Below are positions 1 to 8,230 of a DNA stretch of 64,000 bases, one piece after another. The stretch comes from Flavobacteriales bacterium. GTDB taxonomy: Bacteria > Bacteroidota > Bacteroidia > Flavobacteriales_F > PHOS-HE28. The position numbers and the translations under genes are program-made. Positions within the stretch are counted from its first letter, which is position 1. Each line of letters opens with the position of its first letter. Below the pieces are notes generated by a model. It made no database searches, had not been told where the DNA came from, and was given only the letters and a program-made list of their open reading frames with translations. The stretch covers positions 124,001 to 188,000 of the forward strand of contig JADJKO010000003.1 in NCBI GenBank assembly GCA_016705955.1, given 5' to 3'.

Positions 1-859
1 ATTTGGTGAGCATCATCTGTTGCCAATACCAGTTGGGCCACTGCGGTTCGCGGTACTCGCTCCAGGTAAGGATGTTGCCATCGGCCGCCACGCGCACCGC
101 GCCATTCACGTTGGCCCGGTTGCCGTAGTTGCGCCGCCACAACTCGTTGCCTTGCACATCGGTGCGGATAAGGAAACTCGAATTGACGACACCTTGCCAT
201 AAGGAATACCCGGTCAGGTATATGCTCCCATCCGATCCTTCACAGACCCCAAGCACGACGACTTGCTCATTCGAGAAACCAAATTGTTTCGTCCAAAGCG
301 TATCGCCGACAGGGTCGAGTCGCGAGAGAAAAGCCTTTGCGGGCGCACCACCACGTTCCCGCCAACCACAGATCAGGTAACCGTCAAGGGCGCGACGAAG
401 CTGTCGCACCGCTATTGTAATGGAATCGGCGTCGGAAAAGCCAAAAATCAAATGACTTGATGTGGTGTCCCCGTTCGCATCGAATTCGGCAAGCCAGGTT
501 GAGCCAGTTGGACCCCAACCCCTCTTCACGATCGCGCTGGTCGAACCGAGACCACTCTCACTCACACCATCAATGTAGCCCAGATCGAAATTGCGAGTGT
601 CCCCCTCATCCAGTTCGATCCCGGAGACAACGCTTCCCGAAGAGCTGAGCTTACGCACGAATACATGAAGAGGACCGATCCCGGGATCGGCCAGATGTAA
701 TCCAAAATTCAGATACCCATTCGGAACCTCTCGTATTGATGTAGCGAATCCATTACGCCCCACCTGAACGATATCCAAATGCGCGATAAAACCGCCCTGT
801 CCGGGAGCAATGTTGCTCCCGGACAGAACGACGACACAGATCGCCGCTCGAAAACTCAA
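1..859 (-). CDS. Secreted propeller-like protein, C-terminus outside window
   Basis: An open frame runs off the left edge of the window, so about 286 residues are visible and the C-terminus is missing. No ATG occurs in the first 270 codons. The only plausible start seen is TTG at 859-857, which overlaps the TGA of the upstream remnant (858-856) and would allow coupled translation. The N-terminus from this start looks like a signal peptide (FRAAICVVVLSGSNIAPGQ). Further in, the protein has repeated segments of the type D-x-x-G-D-T and G-D-T-L-W-T-K-Q-F-G, and later T-D-V-Q-G-N-E-L-W-R-R. These resemble the delta-60/PQQ-like propeller repeats common in T9SS-exported Bacteroidota proteins. Exported propeller protein is an inference; the enzyme or binding role cannot be told. 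The start is uncertain because no ATG is available. Confidence 0.6.
   Translation of the reverse strand, partial: MSFRAAICVVVLSGSNIAPGQGGFIAHLDIVQVGRNGFATSIREVPNGYLNFGLHLADPGIGPLHVFVRKLSSSGSVVSGIELDEGDTRNFDLGYIDGVSESGLGSTSAIVKRGWGPTGSTWLAEFDANGDTTSSHLIFGFSDADSITIAVRQLRRALDGYLICGWRERGGAPAKAFLSRLDPVGDTLWTKQFGFSNEQVVVLGVCEGSDGSIYLTGYSLWQGVVNSSFLIRTDVQGNELWRRNYGNRANVNGAVRVAADGNILTWSEYREPQWPNWYWQQMMLTK
797..826. repeat. Perfect 14-bp inverted repeat near gene start
   Basis: Arms 797-810 and 813-826 are exact reverse complements with a 2-nt centre. The hairpin lies 33-62 nt inside the reading frame that starts at 859 and encodes part of its predicted signal peptide. It could attenuate translation, or act as the terminator of the upstream gene if the downstream start is wrong. 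Confidence 0.6.
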
Positions 860-1283
860 TGCGAAACCGTGAACTTGGAGTTCGCGACGGAACTACCCTC
901 CAAAACCAACCGCACCGTGTAAAGCCCATTCGGCAATTCCCGCACGTTCCATTCCATCATGCCTTTGTGACCGCTCAAGCCCATGCCGTACACGAGCCTG
1001 CCCATGGCGTCGTGGACTTCAAGCACGCCGCGCTCCATGCCATCCGGATAGGTGAATGCGATGCGGTCGTTAGCGGGATTGCAATACACCCAGTGCGGTC
1101 AGGCGCTCGGTGGCCGAACCACCGCCGTAGGTCTTCGGGTGCCACAGGCTCTTGAAGCCCTCGGGCAATTCCAAATTGGGCACGCTGTCGGTTTCATTCA
1201 ACGCGAGCAGGGTGGCCCAGGCCAAGGCCCCACATGCGGGTTGGTGGTTGTAGGCCAGGTTGAGCATGGCGAATAGGCTTTAG
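856..1283 (-). pseudogene. T9SS cargo protein remnant, frameshifted
   Basis: Two overlapping minus-strand frames together read as the C-terminal part of one protein. The upstream part (1283 down to about 1090; first ATG at 1267) contains NLAYNHQPACGALAWATLLA and ends in ERLTALGV. The downstream part carries a typical type A T9SS sorting domain (YCNPANDRIAF ... LPNGLYTVRLVLEG) and stops at 856. Joining them needs a +1 shift near 1085-1092, because the natural junction TALGV-YCNPANDR is split. The upstream frame also starts directly after an in-frame TAA, so the large N-terminal part expected of a T9SS cargo protein is absent. I read this as a decayed remnant. A sequencing error could explain the frameshift but not the missing N-terminus. 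Confidence 0.6.
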
Positions 1284-1406
1284 GAGTACCGAAGAAACTC
1301 GTGACAACAACGCCCGGGACCCATGTTCAAAAATATAGTTGGCCTTGGGGAGTCTTTGGACCTCAACACTGGATCCATTGATGACCTCGATCAGTCGCAC
1401 AAGGCA

Positions 1407-1436
1407 CAAGGCCGGGCGGAGGTCCACCCGGCCTTG
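1407..1436 (-). terminator. Hairpin terminator after clpP
   Basis: The 13-bp arms 1407-1419 and 1424-1436 pair with one G-U and a 4-nt loop, starting 27 nt past the clpP stop. No strong T-run follows, as is common in Bacteroidota. Confidence 0.55.
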
Positions 1437-1462
1437 CGCAAGCCTTTGGAAAGAAGCGATCA

Positions 1463-2128
1463 CTACTTGCTCCGCACCAGCAATTCGTCGATCATGCCGT
1501 AGGCCTTGGCCTCTTCAGCGATCATCCAATAGTCGCGGTCGCCGTCCTTCTCCACCCGCTCAAAGGATTGGCCGCTGTGGTTGCTGATGATCTCGTAAAG
1601 CTCCTTCTTCAACTTCTTGATCTCGTTCACCGTGATCTCCATGTCCGTGGCCTGGCCTTCGGCGCCGCCCATGGGTTGGTGGATCATGACCCTGGAATGC
1701 TTGAGCGCACTGCGCTTGCCCTTGGTGCCTGCACACAGCAGCACGGCGCCCATACTGGCGGCCATACCGGTGCAGATGGTGGCGACATCGGGATTGATGT
1801 ACTGCATGGTGTCGTAGATCCCCAGACCCGCGTACACGCCACCACCGGGGCTGTTCAGGTAGATCTGGATGTCCTTCTTGGCGTCCACGCTTTCCAGGAA
1901 CAGGAGCTGCGCCTGGATGATGTTGGCCACCTGGTCGTTGATGCCCGTGCCGAGGAAGATGATGCGGTCCATCATCAAGCGGCTGAACACGTCCATCTGG
2001 GCCACGTTCAATTGACGTTCCTCGATGATGTACGGGGTCATGGAAGCATTGACGTAGCCGCTGAGGGCCGTACTGGTGATGCCGCGGTGCTTCACCGCGT
2101 ATTTCTGGAATTCGTCCTTTGGGAACAT
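1463..2128 (-). CDS. clpP: ATP-dependent Clp protease proteolytic subunit
   Basis: This 221-residue protein is full length for ClpP, the cytoplasmic barrel-shaped serine peptidase that works with ClpX/ClpA-type unfoldases. The catalytic triad is visible: Ser125 in GMAASMGA, His150 in HSRVMIHQP, and an Asp near 199 in GDRDYWM. The oxyanion glycines are in LNSPGGGVYAG (91-101). The N-terminus has the usual short propeptide-like extension. The gene follows trigger factor by 45 nt on the same strand, the conserved tig-clpP order, but no clpX follows; the next gene downstream is unrelated. A hairpin ends the unit at 1407-1436. Function is secure by homology; regulation is not visible beyond the shared upstream promoter. 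Confidence 0.95.
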   Translation of the reverse strand: MFPKDEFQKYAVKHRGITSTALSGYVNASMTPYIIEERQLNVAQMDVFSRLMMDRIIFLGTGINDQVANIIQAQLLFLESVDAKKDIQIYLNSPGGGVYAGLGIYDTMQYINPDVATICTGMAASMGAVLLCAGTKGKRSALKHSRVMIHQPMGGAEGQATDMEITVNEIKKLKKELYEIISNHSGQSFERVEKDGDRDYWMIAEEAKAYGMIDELLVRSK

Positions 2129-2173
2129 CCGGTGCGTGTTTGGGGCTGAAGTACGTTGATCCGAACGTGCGAC

Positions 2174-3526
2174 CTACGCCGTTCGGGCCAAGTTTACGAA
2201 CTCATCGAAGCTCACTTTCCGTTCTGCCGGGGCAAGTGCGGATCGGAAGTGCATGGTGAGTTTCTGCTGTACGATGGTGTCGCGCATGCGCTTGATCTGC
2301 TCGCGATCACCCATCATGCGACCTGCCATTTCCTGGAGCTTCGCCCCTTCCGGCGCCGGCATGCCGTACTGCCCGAACTGGTCCACGATGTACCGGATGG
2401 CGAAATCGTTCATTTCCTCCCCGCGCGCTTCCAATCCGAATTTCTCGATCACATGATCCTCCACGAGTTGGCGCTTCAAGCCCTCCACGTATCCCAGATA
2501 TCCTTCTTCCACTTGTTCCATGGTGATCGGCTCCTGACTGGTCTCCTTGATCCACCGCTTCAGGAAACCGTCCGGCAGGCTGATGCGGGCTTGGTCCTGT
2601 AGGGCTTTCATGACCAAGCGTTTGAACACCCGGTCGCTGTCGCGCATGAAACTGCGTTCCAAACCTTCCTTCGCCTTGGCGCGGAATCCGGCCTCGTCCG
2701 CCACGGCATCCTTGCCAAGAACACGATCGAAAAGGTCCTGGTCCAACGGAACAGGGATCATCCGTTTGATCTCCGCAATGCGGAAGAGGAAATTGCCCGA
2801 AACCTCATGCACGCGGTCGTGATCAATGCCGAGCATCCTGGCCAGATCCTCATGATCACGGCTCACCTTGTGCGGATCCACGGTCACTTCATCGCCCACC
2901 GTCTTTCCTGTCAGGAGCGCTTTGGTAGCGGCGTCCTCCAGGTATTCCAAGCTGACGGTGGCGCGGTTCATGATCCCGCCTTCCTTGATCGCACCCTCCT
3001 CATTCAACTCGATCATGTCACCAAGGAGCATGTCCTTGTCCTCGCTCGAGGTGCCATCCTCCAACTTGCCGAAGCGGCGCTGCATGTCGGTCACTTCGCG
3101 TTGGATCAGGTCGTCGTTCACATCCACGATCGGCAGTTCCACTTTCACGCGGTCCAGGTCCACATCGATGTTGGGTGCCATGCCCAGTTCATACGCGAAC
3201 TCGAACTCACCGGGCTCATCCCAATTGTTGGTATCCACCTGCTCCGCCTTCGGCAAGGGTTGCCCGAGCACGCGGATCGCATTCGTGTTCAGGTAACCAC
3301 GCAGGTTCTCATCGATCAAGCGCTCCACCTCATTCAATAGAACGCTCCGGCCCACCCGCTTCTTGATCAAGGTCATGGGTACTTGGCCGGGCCGGAAGCC
3401 GGGCAGTACAGCGTTCTTGCGTTGTTCCTTCAAGGCTTTCTCCACTCCGGGGTTGTAGTCCTCGGGGGTCAGCTTCACCCGCAGGGTAGCGGTAAGCGTG
3501 CCTGTCTCTTCGCGTTGGATGTTCAT
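2174..3526 (-). CDS. tig: Trigger factor
   Basis: A ribosome-associated chaperone of 450 residues. The ribosome-binding signature GFRPGQVP lies at about residues 43-50 after a typical N-terminal domain. The middle and C-terminal regions are charged and helix-rich, as in the chaperone arms of the family. The start was set at ATG 3526, because the frame extended upstream runs into the tRNA-Leu gene; AAGAAGAG precedes this ATG at a sensible distance. The gene lies 28 nt downstream of tRNA-Leu and 45 nt upstream of clpP, so the three may be cotranscribed from the box at 3657-3664. It acts on nascent chains in the cytoplasm. Confidence 0.95.
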   Translation of the reverse strand: MNIQREETGTLTATLRVKLTPEDYNPGVEKALKEQRKNAVLPGFRPGQVPMTLIKKRVGRSVLLNEVERLIDENLRGYLNTNAIRVLGQPLPKAEQVDTNNWDEPGEFEFAYELGMAPNIDVDLDRVKVELPIVDVNDDLIQREVTDMQRRFGKLEDGTSSEDKDMLLGDMIELNEEGAIKEGGIMNRATVSLEYLEDAATKALLTGKTVGDEVTVDPHKVSRDHEDLARMLGIDHDRVHEVSGNFLFRIAEIKRMIPVPLDQDLFDRVLGKDAVADEAGFRAKAKEGLERSFMRDSDRVFKRLVMKALQDQARISLPDGFLKRWIKETSQEPITMEQVEEGYLGYVEGLKRQLVEDHVIEKFGLEARGEEMNDFAIRYIVDQFGQYGMPAPEGAKLQEMAGRMMGDREQIKRMRDTIVQQKLTMHFRSALAPAERKVSFDEFVNLARTA

Positions 3527-3554
3527 GGATCTCTTCTTGGTCAAATCAGCGATG

Positions 3555-3636
3555 TACGGACGGGGGGACTCGAACCCCCACACCTTGCAGTACTGGATCC
3601 TAAGTCCAGCGCGTCTACCAATTCCGCCACGTCCGT
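3555..3636 (-). tRNA. tRNA-Leu (anticodon UAG)
   Basis: An 82-nt class II tRNA read by eye. The acceptor arm ACGGACG pairs with CGTCCGT, followed by discriminator A. The anticodon loop is CTTAGGA with anticodon TAG, there is a long variable arm, and the T loop is GGTTCGAGTCC. The CCA end is not encoded. It lies just upstream of trigger factor on the same strand. Confidence 0.95.
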
Positions 3637-3656
3637 GGGTCTTGAAAAATGGACCG

Positions 3657-3664
3657 CGAAGGTA
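3657..3664 (-). promoter_or_regulatory. -7 promoter box for tRNA-Leu/tig
   Basis: TACCTTCG on the minus strand ends 20 nt before the tRNA 5' end. It matches the TACYTTYG motif seen before many genes in this window. No clear -33 element was found. Confidence 0.5.
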
Positions 3665-3725
3665 GTGGACACCTGCCCTTTCGTGACCGGTGATGATCGC
3701 GCGGAACCGTACTCGACCCCTCGTT

Positions 3726-3733
3726 TACCTTCG
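3726..3733 (+). promoter_or_regulatory. -7 promoter box for flavin reductase gene
   Basis: TACCTTCG lies 16 nt before the ATG at 3750, implying a very short leader. No -33 element was recognised. Confidence 0.4.
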
Positions 3734-3749
3734 GCCCCTCGTTCATTCG

Positions 3750-4646
3750 ATGAAGCATTTCGATCCGGCACAACTCACGATCCCCGAAGTCCACGGCTAC
3801 TTGCTCGGCGCGATCGGGCCACGTCCCATCGCGTTCGCGAGCACCATCGATGCGCAGGGTCGCCCGAACCTGAGTCCGTTCAGCTTCTTCAACTGCTTCG
3901 GGGCGAATCCACCGCTCCTGATCTTCAGTCCGGCGCGACGCGGACGAGACAACACGACCAAGCACAGCTTCCACAATGTGCAGGCGGTTCCCGAAGTGGT
4001 GATCAATGTGGTCACGTATTCCATGGTGCAGCAGATGTCCGTGGCCAGCGGCGAATACCCGGAAGGGGTGAATGAATTCGAAAAGGCGGGCTTCACGGCC
4101 ATCGCTTCAGAGAAGGTGAAGCCGTTCCGCGTGAAGGAGAGTCCGGCCCAATTCGAGTGCGTGGTGAAGCAGGTGATCGAGACCGGTACCGGTGGCGGTG
4201 CGGGCAATTTGGTGATCTGCGAAGTGGTGATGATCCATGTGGACGAGCGCGTGCTCGACGCCAATGGCAAGATCGATCAACGGAAGATCGACCTGGTGGG
4301 ACGCATGGGCGGCCAGACCTATGCGCGCGCGCACGGTGATGCGCTCTTCGAATTGGCGCAGCCCAACACCCACATCGGTGTGGGTGTGGATGCGCTGCCT
4401 GCAGAGGCCCGATCAAGCTCGATCCTGACCGGGAACGATCTGGGCCGACTCGGCGCCGCGACCGCCATTCCGGACGAAACCAGCGTGAACGAATACAAGC
4501 TCACCGAGTTGAGTGATACCTTCATCACCCTACAAACCAAACCCGAGGCATTGCGCGATTCATTGCACCGACACGCCCAGGAGCTGCTAGCACAGGGCCG
4601 CGTGGAAGAGGCATGGAAGACGCTCCTCTCCTTCAACGCACGTTAG
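3750..4646 (+). CDS. Flavin reductase family protein (FMN-binding)
   Basis: A 298-residue protein of the flavin reductase-like/FMN-binding split-barrel family. The N-terminal segment AIGPRPIAFASTIDAQG, followed by NLSPFSFFN and PPLLIFSP, is the family's FMN-binding signature. The start at 3750 (MKHFDPAQL) was chosen over upstream in-frame starts because the family alignment begins here and a TACCTTCG box sits just upstream. Members reduce flavin with NAD(P)H or act as small flavoproteins; the substrate cannot be told. The protein has a C-terminal extension of about 90 residues beyond the core barrel. It is divergent from tRNA-Leu/tig and is followed by the DUF3127 gene 47 nt on. Confidence 0.85.
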   Translation: MKHFDPAQLTIPEVHGYLLGAIGPRPIAFASTIDAQGRPNLSPFSFFNCFGANPPLLIFSPARRGRDNTTKHSFHNVQAVPEVVINVVTYSMVQQMSVASGEYPEGVNEFEKAGFTAIASEKVKPFRVKESPAQFECVVKQVIETGTGGGAGNLVICEVVMIHVDERVLDANGKIDQRKIDLVGRMGGQTYARAHGDALFELAQPNTHIGVGVDALPAEARSSSILTGNDLGRLGAATAIPDETSVNEYKLTELSDTFITLQTKPEALRDSLHRHAQELLAQGRVEEAWKTLLSFNAR

Positions 4647-4693
4647 GCCTCGGCCCCGATCAACCTACCCCGAACACTCAATCCAAACATGCC

Positions 4694-5086
4694 ATGGCAC
4701 AAGTAACCATCACCGGAACCATCAAGGTCGTTGGCCAGACCGTACAGGTCAGCGAGAAATTCAGCAAGCGCGAGATCGTGATCACCGAGCAATCGGGACA
4801 GTACCCGCAATTGATCCCGATCGAATTCAAACAGGACAAGACCGGCCTCTTGGACGGTTTCAACCCTGGTGACGAGGTGAGCGTGATGTGCTACGTCGGC
4901 GGTCGCGAGTGGACGGGCAAGGATGGCGTGACCAAGTACTTCCTCAGCCTTAGCGGCAATCGGATCGAACGCGCAGGTGCTGCTCCAAGCACCCCGGCAC
5001 CTTCAGGCGCGCGGCAGAACGCTCCGACGCCAAGCATGGCGGATGCACCTCCCGCAGCCGGTGAGGAGGACGATCTGCCATTCTAG
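4694..5086 (+). CDS. DUF3127 domain protein
   Basis: A 130-residue protein. Residues 1-95 match the DUF3127 pattern known from Bacteroidota (MAQVTITGTIKVVGQTV, then KFSKREIVI and GREWTGKDGVTKYFLSL). The family is thought to have a single-strand-binding-like OB fold, but its function is not established. The tail (about 100-130) is Pro/Ala-rich and ends in the acidic EEDDLPF, very like the protein-docking tip of SSB proteins. This supports, but does not prove, a nucleic-acid-associated role. The start at 4694 fits the family N-terminus; the frame extends upstream into the preceding gene without homology. Confidence 0.8.
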   Translation: MAQVTITGTIKVVGQTVQVSEKFSKREIVITEQSGQYPQLIPIEFKQDKTGLLDGFNPGDEVSVMCYVGGREWTGKDGVTKYFLSLSGNRIERAGAAPSTPAPSGARQNAPTPSMADAPPAAGEEDDLPF

Positions 5087-5116
5087 ATCTCACGGAATAA
5101 TTCGCGCGGGCCTCGT

Positions 5117-6253
5117 TCAGGTTCGCACGCGTCGTCCTTTCCACACGGGGCGAAGGAACGGTGAGACCATGGCGATCACGGGTGCGTAGCAGGTGAATAC
5201 GATCATGCTTGTCAACGTTCCGAACGGGCTCGCCGGTTGATCGAATCGCGTGCGCACCGCGCGCACCAATGCGAGCACAGGTATGATCCACATGCTCCAC
5301 GCAGCGATGAGAAGCGCGGTGGTGAACAGGGCTTGTTCTCCGATCCGTGGTGCGCAGGTGATCGACGCGAACAACAGGCCCCACGGGTAAAGCAGCGCGA
5401 TCGACCCGAGCAGATTCGATCCACCTTTCACACCGTGCATCTTTCCGGCCCATCGCAAACGTTGTTGGATCATGGGCCGCAGTTCGTGAACCGCTTGTGC
5501 GATCACCATCGCATCGGGGTCGAAGTGTCCGGTGATGGCGCCGCCATTCTGCTTCAAGCGCTGAAGAAGAAATAGATCATCGCCACTTGAAGCTCCATCG
5601 CCTTCATAACCGTTCGCTGCAACGAATGCGGCCTTAGTGAATGCGAGGTTCGCACCATAGGCCAACGCAGGAGATCCGGATACGGAGGTTCCAATGGCCA
5701 TTCCCAGAAGCGCTGCTTGTTCTTCAACCTGCAACCGACCGAGAACACCGCTTCCCGTCGTCCAAACCGGAAGGACGACCATCGCACTCTGCTTCAATTG
5801 CCAATGCTCCGCGATGGAAGCCAGTCGCCTTGATCCGCACCGCACGTCCGCATCGGTGAGTGTGATCAATTCACCTTTCGCGGCCTCCACACCCGTAGTG
5901 ATGGCTGCCTTTTTACCCGACCCCTCATTCGGAAGCAGCCTTAGCTCCGGCCAGCGCTGGATCATTTCCTGAACGATCGTGCTCGTTCGGTCGGTGCTCT
6001 GGTCATCCACCACGATCACCTCCATGCGCTCACGCGGGTGATCCTGTGCATACAAGTCCTGCAGTATCCCCGCGATGTGGACTTCTTCGTCGCGTGCAGG
6101 GACGATCACTGAAATGAACGGTGCAGTCCCGTTCCCTGTTCGTTCGTGGGAAAGATCCGGATGTCGAATAACACGCGACCACCCACCGATCACGGCGGCG
6201 AACACAAGTCCGATCGCGAACAGGATCAACGCGATGAGTAGGCACGTGCTCAT
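5117..6253 (-). CDS. Family 2 glycosyltransferase, membrane-bound
   Basis: A 378-residue protein with an N-terminal transmembrane helix, a GT-A domain and two or three C-terminal membrane helices (about 285-365). GT2 motifs are clear: SVIVPARDEE near 47, VVDDQSTDRT near 80, LTDADVRCG near 132 and QQRLRWAGK near 263, the last being the QxxRW-type motif of processive enzymes. It probably transfers a sugar to a lipid or growing glycan at the inner membrane. Its start codon overlaps the stop of the upstream flippase-like gene (ATGA), so the two are translationally coupled and probably act on the same lipid-linked product. The acceptor and sugar are unknown. Confidence 0.85.
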   Translation of the reverse strand: MSTCLLIALILFAIGLVFAAVIGGWSRVIRHPDLSHERTGNGTAPFISVIVPARDEEVHIAGILQDLYAQDHPRERMEVIVVDDQSTDRTSTIVQEMIQRWPELRLLPNEGSGKKAAITTGVEAAKGELITLTDADVRCGSRRLASIAEHWQLKQSAMVVLPVWTTGSGVLGRLQVEEQAALLGMAIGTSVSGSPALAYGANLAFTKAAFVAANGYEGDGASSGDDLFLLQRLKQNGGAITGHFDPDAMVIAQAVHELRPMIQQRLRWAGKMHGVKGGSNLLGSIALLYPWGLLFASITCAPRIGEQALFTTALLIAAWSMWIIPVLALVRAVRTRFDQPASPFGTLTSMIVFTCYAPVIAMVSPFLRPVWKGRRVRT

Positions 6254-7209
6254 GCGCGCGCGTTGCGGATCCGTGCCATCAGGAGGATCAAGCTACCGAC
6301 CAAGGCCGGTAATGCGATGTTGATCACCCAGAGCGCGGTGGAAGCCAGAAAGACACCCTTGTCCTGCGCGAGTTGCGGGGAGATCAAGGCCACCGCTATG
6401 GAACCACGGACGCCCAGTTCGGTGAGCATTACCGTCGGGATCAACGTGGAGAACAGGAAAGCGACGGGGATCGCGAAGAGGGAATCGAGCAGAGCCACAT
6501 CTGCCATCACCACGAGAATGATCATGAACTGGATCGCGAACACGACATAGCGCAAGGCGCTGAAAAGCAGGACGCGGAACAGCACATCGATGCTCATCCG
6601 ATCAAGTGATGCCGCATGCTGCTCCCATCGGCGGATGAATGGGATACGTGCGATCACCCTGTGCAAGAGATCCGGATTGAAATAGAGGAGCAGACTTGCG
6701 ACAGCCACCAATACACAGAGTGTGATCCAGGCCACGCCCAGCGGATCAAAAGCCTCGGAACGCGCAGTGACGATCAAGGCGATCAATCCGAATGTGCCCA
6801 TGACCACCGTGACCACGAACTGCGCGATGCTGCCCACGGCAGTGGCGAAGCTTGCCGGGATCCGGTTCTCCGGTGCGAGGAACAGCACGCGGCCCACGAA
6901 CTCCCCTACCCGGTTCGGCGTGATCATCCCGATGCTCGTACCAGCGATCGTCGCGACGAACGCTTTGCCAAAGGTGATCCGCTCCACATCGCGCATCAAC
7001 AGGCGCCACTTCGTTGCTTCCAAACCCCAGTTGAGCAGGGTAAGCACCAGAACACCCGATAGCGTAACCAACAACAAGGCTTGATCCCGATCAGACAATA
7101 CCTCAGCAAAGCCTTGCGCATCCCCGTGGGTGCTCAAACGCAAATACAGGAAACCGGATGCCAAGAGGAACACGGTCCAACGGATGATCAGGATCGTGCG
7201 GCGGCTCAC
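6250..7209 (-). CDS. Lysylphosphatidylglycerol synthase TM-like (UPF0104) membrane protein
   Basis: A 319-residue polytopic protein with about eight hydrophobic helices. It resembles the UPF0104/LPG_synthase_TM family (pattern GTSIGMITPNRVGEFVGR near residue 95, a conserved loop in these proteins). Members are often encoded beside glycosyltransferases and are suspected lipid flippases or synthase membrane domains. No catalytic LPG synthetase domain is fused. The following glycosyltransferase overlaps it by 4 nt, supporting a joint glycolipid role. It is divergent from ruvC. Confidence 0.75.
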   Translation of the reverse strand: MSRRTILIIRWTVFLLASGFLYLRLSTHGDAQGFAEVLSDRDQALLLVTLSGVLVLTLLNWGLEATKWRLLMRDVERITFGKAFVATIAGTSIGMITPNRVGEFVGRVLFLAPENRIPASFATAVGSIAQFVVTVVMGTFGLIALIVTARSEAFDPLGVAWITLCVLVAVASLLLYFNPDLLHRVIARIPFIRRWEQHAASLDRMSIDVLFRVLLFSALRYVVFAIQFMIILVVMADVALLDSLFAIPVAFLFSTLIPTVMLTELGVRGSIAVALISPQLAQDKGVFLASTALWVINIALPALVGSLILLMARIRNARA

Positions 7210-7211
7210 GG

Positions 7212-7219
7212 TACTTTCG
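7212..7219 (+). promoter_or_regulatory. -7 promoter box for ruvC
   Basis: TACTTTCG in the divergent gap, 35 nt before the preferred ruvC start. No -33 element was recognised. Confidence 0.4.
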
Positions 7220-7253
7220 TGCTCTCTGGTTGAAGACGATCAAAAGTAGAGCA

Positions 7254-7835
7254 GTGGCCATCCCCAAAGAGCGCATCATCCTCGGCATCGACCCCGGCAC
7301 CACGGTGATGGGCTACGGTGTGCTGGTGGTGGAGGGAAGTGGCGTCCGCTTGTTGGATGCCGGTGCGATCCGCTTCACGACGGATGCCGATCATACGGCG
7401 AAGCTGCATGCGATCTTCCGGGAAACATCGCGGATCATCGGTTTGCATCGGCCGGTGGAATTGGCGATCGAAGCGCAGTTCTTCGGCAAGAACGTACAGA
7501 GCATGCTGAAGCTGGGACGTGCTCAAGGCGTGGCGATCGCCGCTGCGCTGCATCATGAACTGACCGTGGTGGAATACGCTCCGAAGCGCGTGAAGCAGAG
7601 CATCACGGGGAATGGCAATGCCAGCAAGGAGCAGGTGGCTGCCATGTTGTTGAGCATTTTGAAGATCACCGAACTTCCATCCAGCACCGATGCGACCGAT
7701 GCCGTTGCCGTGGCCGTCTGTCATCATTTCGGAGCGACGGGACGCGTGACCCTATCATCCGTTGGAAAGCGAGGGAAGAGCGCATCCGGCTGGTCCGGTT
7801 TCGTTCGCAACAACCCCGATCGGGTCAAGCGCTGA
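7254..7835 (+). CDS. ruvC: Crossover junction endodeoxyribonuclease RuvC
   Basis: A Holliday-junction resolvase of 193 residues from GTG 7254. The first catalytic Asp is in ILGIDPGTTVMGYG, the Glu in LAIEAQFFGKN, and the last pair in DATDAVAVAVCH, the usual RNase-H-fold layout. A TTG at 7230 would add eight residues (KTIKSRAV) with no family support, so GTG was preferred; neither has a convincing ribosome-binding site. RuvC resolves four-way junctions with RuvAB. The ruvAB genes are not in this window. A lysine/arginine-rich tail follows the core. Confidence 0.93.
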   Translation: MAIPKERIILGIDPGTTVMGYGVLVVEGSGVRLLDAGAIRFTTDADHTAKLHAIFRETSRIIGLHRPVELAIEAQFFGKNVQSMLKLGRAQGVAIAAALHHELTVVEYAPKRVKQSITGNGNASKEQVAAMLLSILKITELPSSTDATDAVAVAVCHHFGATGRVTLSSVGKRGKSASGWSGFVRNNPDRVKR

Positions 7836-7839
7836 ATGA

Positions 7840-8229
7840 TCAAGCGTTGCGGATCCGGCCGGCGATCGTCGCAAGTTCCTCACTCGACAACTTCAATTTC
7901 TCACGCGCGAAGTCCATATCGCTCATGCGATCGATGGGAATGAGGTGAACATGCGCATGCGGCACTTCGAGCCCGATCACACAAACACCCACACGATCGC
8001 AAGGCACCACCTTGGCGATCCTCCGAGCCACTTCCTGCGCAAAAGGCATGATGTCGGCGAGCACATCAGTCGGGAGATCGAAGAAGACATCCACTTCCAT
8101 CTTCGGAACCACCAATGTGTGACCTTCTCTTAACGGGTTGATGTCCAGGAACGCTAGGAAACGATCGTCCTCCGCCACTTTGTGACACGGGATCTCGCCG
8201 TTGATGATACGCGTGAAGATGCTGGGCAT
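7840..8229 (-). CDS. HIT family nucleotide hydrolase
   Basis: A 129-residue HIT protein with the active-site motif PHAHVHLIPI (HxHxHxx) near residue 95 and the N-terminal signature of the Hint/HinT branch (IFTRIINGEIPCHKV, DINPLREGHTLVVP). It probably hydrolyses nucleoside phosphoramidates or similar nucleotides; the natural substrate is unknown. The start codon lies 1 nt after the greA stop, a greA-hit arrangement also common elsewhere in Bacteroidota. It is convergent with ruvC, only 4 nt apart. Confidence 0.92.
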   Translation of the reverse strand: MPSIFTRIINGEIPCHKVAEDDRFLAFLDINPLREGHTLVVPKMEVDVFFDLPTDVLADIMPFAQEVARRIAKVVPCDRVGVCVIGLEVPHAHVHLIPIDRMSDMDFAREKLKLSSEELATIAGRIRNA

Positions 8230-8230
8230 C

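Noticed and set aside
797..826. Intrinsic terminator of the T9SS remnant
   Set aside because: It lies inside an open frame that continues for over 250 codons and has no T-run; kept only as an inverted repeat.
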